Assembly: GCA_021798375.1 (NCBI GenBank)
Contig: JAJZHU010000094.1
Coordinates: 1 to 8,323 of the forward strand
Direction: 5' to 3'
DNA from: Pseudomonadota bacterium
GTDB taxonomy: Bacteria > Pseudomonadota > Alphaproteobacteria > Acetobacterales > Acetobacteraceae
Length of the DNA: 8,323 bases
This document shows positions 1 through 6,376 of the stretch, piece after piece. Positions within the stretch are counted from its first letter, which is position 1; every line of letters begins with the position of its first letter. The notes below the pieces were generated by a model, which searched no databases, was not told where the DNA came from, and was given only the letters and a program-made list of their open reading frames with translations. The translations under genes and the position numbers were made by a program.

Positions 1-40
1 GCAAAAAGACAATCGTCTCGTCCAATGCTGTGCAATCCAT
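1..40 (-). CDS. possible start of a leftward gene cut by the window edge
   Basis: On the minus strand an ATG at 40-38 opens a frame with no stop to the window edge, reading MDCTALDETIVFL. A purine-rich GGGGGA lies five bases upstream (plus-strand 46-51), which is a good ribosome binding site. The gene would diverge from the dehydrogenase pair that starts at 233, the usual position for a regulator, but thirteen residues do not identify any family. A second open minus-strand frame from an ATG at 87 also reaches the edge and looks less protein-like (rich in Cys and Trp). This is a tentative call resting on start context and orientation only. Confidence 0.3.
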   Translation of the reverse strand, partial: MDCTALDETIVFL

Positions 41-146
41 CGCCGTCCCCCGCAAAATAAATCAGAGGAGCAGCACAGATTCAGCATTTTAGCCGTTTGT
101 CACGAACTTCTTCACCCGATTGCCCTGAATAACGGGCCGAAGCATA

Positions 147-160
147 TATACACACGTATA
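147..160. promoter_or_regulatory. candidate operator palindrome upstream of the dehydrogenase pair
   Basis: TATAC-ACAC-GTATA is a perfect 5-4-5 inverted repeat in an AT-rich patch (141-174) within otherwise GC-rich DNA, 73 bases before the ATG at 233. It overlaps TATAAATA (157-164), which could serve as a -10 element, although I find no convincing -35 at the proper distance. A short two-fold symmetric site here would suit a repressor acting on the dehydrogenase operon or on a divergent leftward gene. The rest of 41-232 shows only a short GC-rich hairpin (GCCGC 195-199 with GCGGC 206-210) just before the ribosome binding site. Confidence 0.25.
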
Positions 161-232
161 AATAGCAGATAAAATTGCGTCCACAAGAACCGGGGCCGCC
201 CGCGCGCGGCGCGACAGAGAGGAAATGAGATC

Positions 233-1096
233 ATGAACCAGACCAATGCTGGAACAGGAACTGCGTTGCCCGATGTTTGGGCGCTTTTTTCCGTGCGCGA
301 TCTTTCGGTGATCGTCACCGGCGGCGCCAGCGGGATCGGGCTCGGTTTTGCCGAAGCCTTGGCGCAGGGCGGCGCTTTGATAACCATATTGGATATGAAC
401 GAGGAGCGGATCACGGGCGAAGTGGCGCGCTTGCAGAAAGCGGGCTATCGCGTGCGCGGAACCAAGGTGGATGTGACCGACCACGCCGCGCTCGATGCGG
501 CATTCGACGCAGCCGAAGCCGCCTACGGCAAGATCGACGTGGTGTTCGCCAATGCCGGCATCGATCCGGGGCCAGGGTTCGTGGCCCACGGACCCGAAGG
601 GGTGACCCGCAACCCTGCCGGGTCGCTGGAATCCTATACCGACGAGCGTTGGCAAAAGGTGATCGACATCAACCTGACCGGCGTGTTCGCCACCGTGCGG
701 GCGGCGGCGCGCAAGATGAAGCCGCGCAAATCCGGGCGCATCATCATCACCACATCGGGCGCCTCGCGCACCATCGCGGCCGGCATCGGCGCGGCCTATA
801 TGGCGGCCAAGGCGGGATCGGCGCATTTCATGCGCACGGCGGCGCTGGAACTGGCGGCGTATAACATCACGGTCAACGCGATCAGCCCCGGCTATATCGT
901 GACCAACATCGGCGGCGGTCATGCCCATGATCCAGCGTTCCAGGCGGCATTTGCCAAAACACTGCCGATGCACCGGGTGGCGTTTCCGGTCGATTTGTGC
1001 GGCGCGGCCATTTTTCTGGCGTCGAAGGCGTCAAACTATGTGACCGGGCAGGAAATCGGCGTGGATGGCGGTCTTACCTTGGGCACGGCTGATTAA
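233..1096 (+). CDS. NAD(P)-dependent short-chain dehydrogenase/reductase (SDR), substrate unknown
   Basis: This 287-residue protein is a classical SDR oxidoreductase, expected to be a soluble cytoplasmic enzyme that interconverts an alcohol and a ketone. The cofactor motif TGGASGIG is at 29-36, and Asp54 at the end of the second beta strand favours NAD(H) over NADP(H). NAG is at 107-109, the structural Asn at 147, the likely catalytic Ser at 175, and the YMAAK box gives Tyr189 and Lys193. The C-terminus carries the usual YVTGQEIGVDGG segment. An insertion of about 15-20 residues (roughly 113-135, rich in Gly and Pro) follows NAG and is absent from the neighbouring SDR; it lies near the substrate pocket in this fold. 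The ATG at 233 follows GAGAGG (217-222). A second SDR starts 48 bases downstream, so the two are probably co-transcribed. The family is certain; the substrate is not, and proximity to lig genes only suggests an aromatic or alicyclic compound. Confidence 0.93.
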   Translation: MNQTNAGTGTALPDVWALFSVRDLSVIVTGGASGIGLGFAEALAQGGALITILDMNEERITGEVARLQKAGYRVRGTKVDVTDHAALDAAFDAAEAAYGKIDVVFANAGIDPGPGFVAHGPEGVTRNPAGSLESYTDERWQKVIDINLTGVFATVRAAARKMKPRKSGRIIITTSGASRTIAAGIGAAYMAAKAGSAHFMRTAALELAAYNITVNAISPGYIVTNIGGGHAHDPAFQAAFAKTLPMHRVAFPVDLCGAAIFLASKASNYVTGQEIGVDGGLTLGTAD

Positions 1097-1144
1097 AGGC
1101 CGCGGTCTGTTGCAACCAAAAACACACCCAAAACCGGAGACCGA

Positions 1145-1909
1145 ATGATGCAACTGCGACGCTTTAAAAACAAAGTGGCCCTGATAACCGGCGCTGGCGG
1201 CGGCATCGGCCGCGCCACCGCTCTGGCATTTTCGCGCGAGGGCGCCAGTGTCGCGGTGGTGGATTACAACGCCGAATCCGCCGCCGAGACGGTGCGTTTG
1301 ATCGAGGCCGAGGGCGGCAAGGCTTTGCAATTGGTGATCGATATCAAAGACGAAGCCCAGGTGAAGGGCATGGTGAAAGACACCGTCGCCAAATTCGGCG
1401 CCTTGCACATCGCCTTTAACAATGCGGGCCTCGATATGCCTGGCATCCCCTTGGTCGAATTCACCGAAGCCAACTGGGATCGCATCATCGACACCAATCT
1501 GAAGGGCATGTTCTTTTGTCTCAAGCATGAAATCATCGCCATGACGGCACAAGGCTGTGGGGCGATCGTGAATATGTCGTCGTTGGCGGGCGTGCTGACC
1601 GGGCATGGCATTCCGGTTTATACCGCATCAAAACATGGCGTGATCGGCCTGACCCGCGCCGCGGCGCTGGAATCGATCAAGCAGGGCGTGCGCATCAACG
1701 CGGTCTGCCCGGCGGCGGTGATGACGCCGTTGCTGGAACAGCACATGAAAAACCCCGGTTTCGCCGACATGCTGCGCGCGCAGCACCCGATCGGGCGTTG
1801 GGCCGAGCCCGAGGAAATCGCCAATGTGGTGATGTTCCTGGCGTCGGATCACGCGTCTTTCATCGTCGGCCAACCGATTGTGGTCGATGGCGGGGTGACG
1901 CTGGTTTGA
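1145..1909 (+). CDS. second NAD(P)-dependent short-chain dehydrogenase/reductase, substrate unknown
   Basis: This 254-residue classical SDR has typical family length. TGAGGGIG occupies 15-22, Asp40 ends the second beta strand (NAD preference), NNAG is at 92-95, the structural Asn at 118, and the catalytic residues are Ser146, Tyr159 and Lys163 with the expected 13-residue Ser-to-Tyr spacing. The protein ends in the common IVVDGGVTLV tail. Two ATGs in tandem (1145 and 1148) sit 4 and 7 bases after GGAGA (1136-1140), so the true product may be one residue shorter. It follows the first SDR by 48 bases and is the last rightward gene before a convergent terminator, so the two probably form a two-gene operon. 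The pair differ clearly in sequence and are not a recent duplication. Many such enzymes are labelled 3-oxoacyl-ACP reductase or glucose dehydrogenase by default; nothing here supports either. Confidence 0.93.
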   Translation: MMQLRRFKNKVALITGAGGGIGRATALAFSREGASVAVVDYNAESAAETVRLIEAEGGKALQLVIDIKDEAQVKGMVKDTVAKFGALHIAFNNAGLDMPGIPLVEFTEANWDRIIDTNLKGMFFCLKHEIIAMTAQGCGAIVNMSSLAGVLTGHGIPVYTASKHGVIGLTRAAALESIKQGVRINAVCPAAVMTPLLEQHMKNPGFADMLRAQHPIGRWAEPEEIANVVMFLASDHASFIVGQPIVVDGGVTLV

Positions 1910-1947
1910 TCGGTAAAGGAGAGATTTTTATCGTCCGAAACGAAAAA

Positions 1948-1973
1948 CCCGCTTGATCAGTCGATCAAGCGGG
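1948..1973. terminator. bidirectional intrinsic terminator between convergent operons
   Basis: An 11-bp perfect stem, CCCGCTTGATC (1948-1958) with GATCAAGCGGG (1963-1973), closes on a four-base loop AGTC. On the minus strand the stem is followed by TTTTT (plus-strand AAAAA at 1943-1947), a canonical intrinsic terminator 24 bases after the ligB stop codon. On the plus strand the stem is followed by CTCTTCACTT, a weaker T-rich tail that could still help end the dehydrogenase transcript, whose last stop is at 1907-1909. Confidence 0.85.
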
Positions 1974-1996
1974 CTCTTCACTTCAAACTCAACTGC

Positions 1997-2872
1997 TTAT
2001 TCAGCAGCAGCGGCCAGGCGAGGCAGTTGTTCCAGCACCTGCACCGCGGCGGCGGTGTTGCTGATGGGAATATGATAGGTGCGGGTCACTTCGCGCACTT
2101 CGCCCAGCAGAGCGCCGCGCATGGTCATCCAGTTCATGAACTCGAGCCCCGCCGTGCCGGCCTGTTCGACCAGATCGACGTTGGAAAGACCCAGCAACGG
2201 CGACGGATCACCCGCGATGCAGTCCATGCAATAGGTATCGAATTTCTTGTTCAGATGGCCGGCGCGTTCGCCTTCCAACTGATGCGAAAGACCGCCGGTG
2301 CCGATCAATACGACCTTGAGGTCTTCGGGATAGGATTCGATGGCGCGGCCAATGGCGCGGCCGAACTCAAAGCAACGCTTCAGCGACGGCATCGGGAATT
2401 GCACCGTGTTGATGCCGACCGGCACGATCTTCACCGGACGATAACCCTTGTTGCGGCCGCAATCCTCGAAAAAACAAGCCATCGGCAGACACACCGCATG
2501 GTCGATCAGCATTTGCTGACAGATCACCGGATCGAATTCTTCTTCCACCACATGATTGGCGATGTGCCACGACAGCGGCGGAATGCCGGGCCAGGGATCA
2601 TTCACCGGAATGCCCCAGCCTTCGTCGGCGCTGGGATAGCTCGGGGCGGCGCCGATGGCGAAGATGGGCATCTTATCGAGGAAGAAATTCAGCCCATGAT
2701 CGTTCGAGAACACCACCGCCACATCGGGCTTGACCTCCGCCAGCCATTTTTGCGCCGGGGTGAAGCCGTCGAAGAACGGCTTCCAATACGGATCTTCTTG
2801 CAGTCCGCGGGCGATGGCGTTGCCAACCGCCGGAACGTGCGATGCAGACATGCTGCCAATGATACGTGCCAT
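1997..2872 (-). CDS. ligB: protocatechuate 4,5-dioxygenase, beta (catalytic) subunit
   Basis: This 291-residue protein is the Fe(II)-dependent extradiol dioxygenase subunit that, with LigA, cleaves protocatechuate between C4 and C5 using O2, giving 4-carboxy-2-hydroxymuconate-6-semialdehyde. It belongs to the LigB family of class III extradiol enzymes. His12 (SASHVPA), His59 (SNDHG) and Glu244 (GLEF) correspond to the iron ligands of Sphingobium LigB, and His197 in GGLSHQLEG corresponds to its active-site base. IDH (His125), MRGAL (251-255) and YHIPISNTA (266-274) are further family landmarks. I chose the ATG at 2872 because the protein then begins MARIIGSMSASH, aligning with LigB and placing His at 12. 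A longer frame from 2893 would run into ligA. GGGGAA (2886-2881, inside the end of ligA) is the ribosome binding site, and only four bases separate the ligA stop from this start, implying translational coupling. Confidence 0.97.
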   Translation of the reverse strand: MARIIGSMSASHVPAVGNAIARGLQEDPYWKPFFDGFTPAQKWLAEVKPDVAVVFSNDHGLNFFLDKMPIFAIGAAPSYPSADEGWGIPVNDPWPGIPPLSWHIANHVVEEEFDPVICQQMLIDHAVCLPMACFFEDCGRNKGYRPVKIVPVGINTVQFPMPSLKRCFEFGRAIGRAIESYPEDLKVVLIGTGGLSHQLEGERAGHLNKKFDTYCMDCIAGDPSPLLGLSNVDLVEQAGTAGLEFMNWMTMRGALLGEVREVTRTYHIPISNTAAAVQVLEQLPRLAAAAE

Positions 2873-2876
2873 GTGA

Positions 2877-3221
2877 TTATTTCCCCGCCGCAACCAATTT
2901 GGCTTTGAATTGATCGACCGTCATCCCGGTTTGGATGGCGCCGATATCTTGCATGTTCAGACCATAGATGCCGGTCAGCTTTGCAAGGTAGTAAATATTG
3001 CCGCCGGCCTTGAGCAGCCCGATCACGTCTTTGGCCAGAACGGCTTTGATCTGTTCCTCGTTCAGGCCATATTTGCGGCAATAGCCCTCGGGATCGGCCA
3101 GGAATGCGTCCCGATTGGCTTTGTCGTTGAAGGTAAAGCACATATTATTCAGGGCATAGCCCTTCTGCGCCGCCTCGGCCCCGAACAAATAGGTGCCGAA
3201 AATTTGTTTCTGCTCTGCCAT
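2877..3221 (-). CDS. ligA: protocatechuate 4,5-dioxygenase, alpha (small) subunit
   Basis: This 114-residue protein is the small subunit of the LigAB ring-cleavage dioxygenase; it has no metal site and covers the substrate pocket of LigB. Family landmarks are AAQKGYALN (17-25), a central helical segment, GGNIYYLAKL (73-82) and IQTGMT (96-101). It is shorter than Sphingobium LigA (about 139 residues), ending soon after the TGMT segment. The frame can be extended three codons to a GTG at 3230, but AAGG (3234-3231) would then abut the start codon. The ATG at 3221 has AAGG nine bases upstream and gives an N-terminus of MAEQKQ, so I prefer it. It is the first gene of the leftward ligA-ligB pair, transcribed away from the rest of the pathway from the divergent region 3222-3471. 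Confidence 0.96.
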   Translation of the reverse strand: MAEQKQIFGTYLFGAEAAQKGYALNNMCFTFNDKANRDAFLADPEGYCRKYGLNEEQIKAVLAKDVIGLLKAGGNIYYLAKLTGIYGLNMQDIGAIQTGMTVDQFKAKLVAAGK

Positions 3222-3266
3222 TCTTTCCACCCTTGCGTGCTTCAGCCCAATTTTGCGTGGCCCAAG

Positions 3267-3305
3267 TCTAATCCATACCCGAATTTCTAATCAAGACCTT
3301 ATTAG
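3267..3305. promoter_or_regulatory. repeated CTAAT motifs, candidate activator or repressor site
   Basis: TCTAATC occurs at 3267-3273 and again at 3286-3292, a 19-bp step close to two helical turns. The second copy also forms an inverted repeat with ATTAG at 3301-3305 (CTAAT-N9-ATTAG). This cluster sits 46-84 bases upstream of the ligA start in the divergent region. Paired dyads of this sort are typical of LysR-type regulators, and the lig operons of Sphingobium are controlled by one (LigR), but the motif is short and the assignment is inference. A weak leftward promoter may overlap it (TTGTAT at 3330-3325, ACTAAT at 3306-3301, 18-bp spacer). Confidence 0.3.
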
Positions 3306-3320
3306 TCCCGTTTGGAATGT

Positions 3321-3349
3321 TTGGATACAATCGATGGCTGGTATGTAAT
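3321..3349 (+). promoter_or_regulatory. candidate sigma-70-type promoter for the ligJ operon
   Basis: TTGGAT (3321-3326) and TGTAAT (3344-3349) are separated by 17 bp. The -10 matches TATAAT at five of six positions; the -35 matches TTGACA at only three. A transcript would start near 3356, about 115 bases before ligJ. The FNR-type box at 3361-3374 would then lie just downstream of the start site, a position that usually means repression. The same stretch holds ATAC (3325-3328) and GTAT (3341-3344), a small inverted repeat with a 12-bp gap. Confidence 0.35.
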
Positions 3350-3360
3350 TGGGCGAGCGG

Positions 3361-3374
3361 TTGATGTAAATCAA
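3361..3374. promoter_or_regulatory. exact FNR/FixK-type binding site
   Basis: TTGATGTAAATCAA matches the palindromic consensus TTGAT-N4-ATCAA of FNR, FnrL, FixK and related Crp-family regulators at all ten specified positions. It lies in the 250-bp divergent region, 97 bases before ligJ and 139 bases before ligA. If it acts at the standard -41.5 position for ligJ, the start site would be near 3409, but I see no good -10 there. If the promoter at 3321-3349 is the real one, the box would repress. Either way it predicts control by oxygen (or nitric oxide or redox) of a pathway whose first step consumes O2. Confidence 0.6.
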
Positions 3375-3471
3375 GAGATTGGCATTGCGCGGCGATTAGG
3401 GCAATTGAGTTTGGGGGCTTTTCGATGCGCTTCGCAACGGGCACACTGGCCTTAACTCGAAGGAGACAATA

Positions 3472-4515
3472 ATGATTATCGATTGCCACGGCCATTACAC
3501 CACCGCGCCCCAGGCGCATCAGGACTTCCGCCAATCCCAGATCGACGCTTTTGGCGACCCGGTGCGCACCCAGGCGCTGATGGGCGCCAAAATCAGCGAT
3601 GACGAAATCCGCGCCAGCCTGGAAGGCGCGCAGTTGAAGTTGCAGCGCGAGCGCGGCACCGACCTTACTATCTTCTCGCCCCGCGCTTCGGCCATGGGCC
3701 ACCATGTGGGCAACGGCGAAACCTCGCTGCGCTGGTCGCAAGCCTGCAATGATCTTATCGCGCGGGTGGTGGCGCTCTACCCCGACAAATTCGTCGGCGT
3801 GTGTCAATTGCCGCAATCGCCGGGCACCGATCTGAAATCCAGCATCACCGAGCTTGAACGCTGCGTGAACGAATTGGGCTTCATCGGCTGCAACGTGAAC
3901 CCCGATCCTTCGGGCGGCTGGTGGACCTCGCGTCCGCTGACGGACAAATTCTGGTATCCATTATATGAAAAGATGCAAGAACTCGACGTGCCGGCGATGG
4001 TGCATGTATCCGCCAGTTGCAACGATAATTTCCACGCCACCGGGGCGCATTACCTGAACGCCGACACCACGGCCTTCATGCAATTCCTGTTGTCGGATCT
4101 GTTCACCGATTTCCCCAATCTGCGCTTTATCATCCCGCATGGCGGCGGCGCCGTGCCGTTCCATTGGGGTCGCTTCCGCGGCATGGCGCAGGATCTCAAG
4201 CGCCCGCCGCTGGAGGAATTGCTGCTGAAGAACGTGTATTTCGACACTTGTGTTTACCATCAACCGGGTATTGAGTTGTTGCTGAAGGTCATTCCGACCG
4301 AAAACATCCTGTTTGGGTCGGAAATGGTTGGCGCCGTGCGCGGCGTCGATCCGCGCACCGGCTTCAACTACGACGACACCAAGCGTTATTTCGACGCACT
4401 CGATCTGCCCGACGAAAAACGCGCGGCGATTTTTGAGGGCAACGCCCGCCGGGTGTTCCCGCGTCTCGACAAGCGTTTGAAATCGCTGTGCGCCTGTGGT
4501 GCCGATCACGGCTGA
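3472..4515 (+). CDS. ligJ: 4-oxalomesaconate hydratase (amidohydrolase superfamily)
   Basis: This 347-residue enzyme adds water to 4-oxalomesaconate to give 4-carboxy-4-hydroxy-2-oxoadipate, the substrate of LigK. It is a metal-dependent amidohydrolase-fold protein. The N-terminal IIDCHGH supplies His6 and His8; His178 (PAMVHVS), His223 (IPHGGGA) and Glu284 (LFGSEMVG) complete a metal-site set with the same residue numbers I recall for Sphingobium LigJ. NVNPDPSGGWW (141-151) and YWYPLYEK-like FWYPLYEK (160-167) also match the family. The C-terminus runs about ten residues beyond NARRVF with a Cys-containing tail (CAC). AAGGAGA (3460-3466) precedes the ATG by five bases. It is the first rightward gene after the divergent region. 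Its TGA stop is part of TGAGGAGG, the ribosome binding site of ligI. The unrelated zinc hydratase GalB does the same step in pseudomonads; this is clearly the LigJ type. Confidence 0.93.
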   Translation: MIIDCHGHYTTAPQAHQDFRQSQIDAFGDPVRTQALMGAKISDDEIRASLEGAQLKLQRERGTDLTIFSPRASAMGHHVGNGETSLRWSQACNDLIARVVALYPDKFVGVCQLPQSPGTDLKSSITELERCVNELGFIGCNVNPDPSGGWWTSRPLTDKFWYPLYEKMQELDVPAMVHVSASCNDNFHATGAHYLNADTTAFMQFLLSDLFTDFPNLRFIIPHGGGAVPFHWGRFRGMAQDLKRPPLEELLLKNVYFDTCVYHQPGIELLLKVIPTENILFGSEMVGAVRGVDPRTGFNYDDTKRYFDALDLPDEKRAAIFEGNARRVFPRLDKRLKSLCACGADHG

Positions 4516-4528
4516 GGAGGACATTCAA

Positions 4529-5401
4529 ATGGACGACAACTACATTCCCTTCCACCCGCACCCCAGCAAGCCGCACTTTGTCCCCCCGCCCGGGGCAGTG
4601 GATGCGCATTGCCATGTGTTCGGCCCGGCGGCGCTGTTTCCCTATGCGCCGGAAAGCAAATACATCCCGTGCGATGCCTCGAAACAACAATTGTTCGCCT
4701 TGCGCGATTTTCTCGGTTTTTCGCGCAATGTGATCGTGCAGGCCAGTTGCCACGGCAAGGACAACCGCGCCTTGGTCGATGCGCTGCAATCCTCCGAGGG
4801 CATGGCGCGCGGTGTTGCCGTGGTAAAGCACGACATCACCATGGACGAACTGCGGGAACTGCACCGGGCCGGCGTGCGCGGCGTGCGCTTCAACTTCGTC
4901 AAGCGTCTGGTCGATGCCACGCCCAAGGAAAATTACCTGCGGGTGGCCGACAAGATCGCCCAGCTTGGCTGGAACATCACGGTCTATTTCGAAGCCCAGG
5001 ATCTGGCGGATCTGCTGCCGTTCCTGGCGCAATTGCCGACCGACATCGTGGTCGATCACATGGGCACGCCCAAAGTGGCCAACGGCGTCGAACACCCCGA
5101 TTTCCTGCGCTTCATCAATCTGATGGAAACCAACAAGCGCGTATGGACCAAGGTGAGTTGCCCCGAACGCCTCAGCCTGACCGGGCCGCCATACGACGAT
5201 GTGGTGCCATACGCCGCCGTGCTGGTGGAACGCTTCCCCGATCGCGTGCTGTGGGGCACCGATTGGCCGCATCCGAACATGCGCACCCACGCGCCCGACG
5301 ATGGATTGTTGGTCGATCACATTCCCAAGATCGCGCCGACCCCCGAACTGCAACAGAAATTGCTGGTTGATAACCCCATGCGGCTCTATTGGGCCGACTA
5401 A
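4529..5401 (+). CDS. ligI: 2-pyrone-4,6-dicarboxylate (PDC) hydrolase
   Basis: This 290-residue amidohydrolase-superfamily lactonase opens the PDC ring to 4-oxalomesaconate. The family start PPPGAVDAHCHVFGP is near 19-33, with His27 and His29. Other residues aligning with the active site of Sphingobium LigI are His75 (QASCHG), Arg120 (GVRFNF), Arg126 (KRLVD), Tyr153 (VYFEA), His177 (DHMG), Arg214 (CPERL) and Asp245 in GTDWPHPNM. The C-terminal IAPTPELQ...NPMRLYW block is also diagnostic. Unlike most of the superfamily, LigI works without a bound metal. A GTG at 4496 would extend the frame into ligJ, but the ATG at 4529 lies eight bases after GAGGAGG (4514-4520) and fits the family length, so I use it. 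It lies 13 bases after ligJ and 24 bases before ligC, in one operon. Confidence 0.97.
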   Translation: MDDNYIPFHPHPSKPHFVPPPGAVDAHCHVFGPAALFPYAPESKYIPCDASKQQLFALRDFLGFSRNVIVQASCHGKDNRALVDALQSSEGMARGVAVVKHDITMDELRELHRAGVRGVRFNFVKRLVDATPKENYLRVADKIAQLGWNITVYFEAQDLADLLPFLAQLPTDIVVDHMGTPKVANGVEHPDFLRFINLMETNKRVWTKVSCPERLSLTGPPYDDVVPYAAVLVERFPDRVLWGTDWPHPNMRTHAPDDGLLVDHIPKIAPTPELQQKLLVDNPMRLYWAD

Positions 5402-5425
5402 CCGTTTAAAAACAGGACCGATCGC

Positions 5426-6376
5426 ATGAAAATCGTACTCGCCGGAGCCGGCGCTTTTGGCATGAAGCATATCGACGCGCTGCATAAGATCGACGGCGTC
5501 GAAGTGATCAGCGTGGTGGGCCGTTCGCCCGTGGCACTGAAGGAAACCGCCGACAAATACGGCATCAAGCATATGACCAACGATCTGGCCGAAGCGCTTG
5601 CGTTGCCGGGCGTGGATGCGGCCATTTTATGCACCCCCACGCAACTGCACGCCGAGCAGGCGATTCAGTGCATGTTGGCCGGCAAGCATGTCATGGTCGA
5701 AATTCCGATGGCCGACAGCCTGGCCGATTCAGAAGAAATATGCCGCGTACAGGCCGAAACCGGCCTGGTGGCGATGGCCGGCCACACCCGCCGTTTCAAC
5801 CCGAGCCACCAATTTGTGCATAAAAAGATCAAGGCGGGCGAGTTCAACATCCAGCAAATGGATGTGCAGACCTATTTCTTTCGCCGCAGCAACATGAACG
5901 CGCTGGGCCAGCCGCGTAGTTGGACGGATCATTTGCTGTGGCACCACGCCTGCCACACCGTCGATCTGTTCGCCTATCAAACCGGCCAGACCATCACCCA
6001 GGTGAACGCGATCCAAGGCCCGATCCACCCGGAACTCGGCATCGCCATGGATATGTCCTTGCAATTAAAGGTGGCTTCGGGGGCGATCTGCACGTTGTCG
6101 CTATCGTTCAACAACAATGGCCCGCTCGGCAGTTTCTTCCGCTACATCGGCGACACCGGCACCTATATCGCCCGCTACGACGATCTGGTGGACGGCTATG
6201 AAAAGCCGATCGACCTTTCCAAAGTCGATGTGTCGATGAACGGCATCGAGCTGCAGGATCGCGAATTCATCGCCGCCATCCGCGAAGACCGCGAGCCCAA
6301 TGCCTCGGTGCAACAGTGCCTGCCCGCGATGCGCGTGCTGCATGCGGCGGAACAACAACTGAAAGCCGCGAAATAA
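5426..6376 (+). CDS. ligC: 4-carboxy-2-hydroxymuconate-6-semialdehyde dehydrogenase
   Basis: This 316-residue enzyme oxidises the cyclic hemiacetal form of the LigAB product to 2-pyrone-4,6-dicarboxylate with NAD(P)+. It is a Gfo/Idh/MocA-family oxidoreductase: a Rossmann domain (about 1-120) with GAGAFG at 7-12, then an alpha/beta substrate domain. Gly32-Arg33 after the second beta strand fit NADP(H) binding. AGHTRRFNPSH (118-128), RSWTDHLLWHHACHTVD (164-180), IHPELGIAMDMS (200-211) and VDVSMNGIELQDREF (267-281) are nearly identical to Sphingobium LigC as I remember it, making this the most secure symbol here. The usual EKP motif reads EIP (92-94), so the common catalytic Lys is replaced by Ile; the same is true of known LigC. 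AGGA (5414-5417) lies eight bases before the ATG. The stop codon TAA shares its last A with the ATG of the next gene. Confidence 0.97.
   Translation: MKIVLAGAGAFGMKHIDALHKIDGVEVISVVGRSPVALKETADKYGIKHMTNDLAEALALPGVDAAILCTPTQLHAEQAIQCMLAGKHVMVEIPMADSLADSEEICRVQAETGLVAMAGHTRRFNPSHQFVHKKIKAGEFNIQQMDVQTYFFRRSNMNALGQPRSWTDHLLWHHACHTVDLFAYQTGQTITQVNAIQGPIHPELGIAMDMSLQLKVASGAICTLSLSFNNNGPLGSFFRYIGDTGTYIARYDDLVDGYEKPIDLSKVDVSMNGIELQDREFIAAIREDREPNASVQQCLPAMRVLHAAEQQLKAAK

Noticed and set aside
89..973. Long minus-strand open frame opposite the first dehydrogenase
   Set aside because: The opposite strand carries an SDR with all catalytic motifs, and this frame has no family motifs.
2873..2893. Seven-residue N-terminal extension of LigB
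   Set aside because: It would overlap ligA; the ATG at 2872 fits the family N-terminus and places the iron-ligand His at residue 12 as in known LigB.
2027..2908. Long plus-strand open frame opposite ligB
   Set aside because: Antisense to a clearly assigned ligB, with no ribosome binding site of note and shadow-like composition (rich in His, Arg, Gly).
3379..3394. Sigma-54-like element (TTGGCATTGC) before ligJ
   Set aside because: The spacing between GG and the next GC pair does not fit the required GG-N10-GC arrangement.
4364..5572. Long minus-strand open frame (about 400 codons) opposite ligI
   Set aside because: It is antisense to ligI, whose family and active-site residues are certain, and spans parts of ligJ and ligC too. 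Its His/Arg/Gly-rich composition is typical of the antisense frame of GC-rich genes and shows no recognisable domain.
6316..6375. 20-residue N-terminal extension of the aldo/keto reductase
   Set aside because: It lies wholly within ligC in another frame, and the family N-terminus begins shortly after the ATG at 6376.
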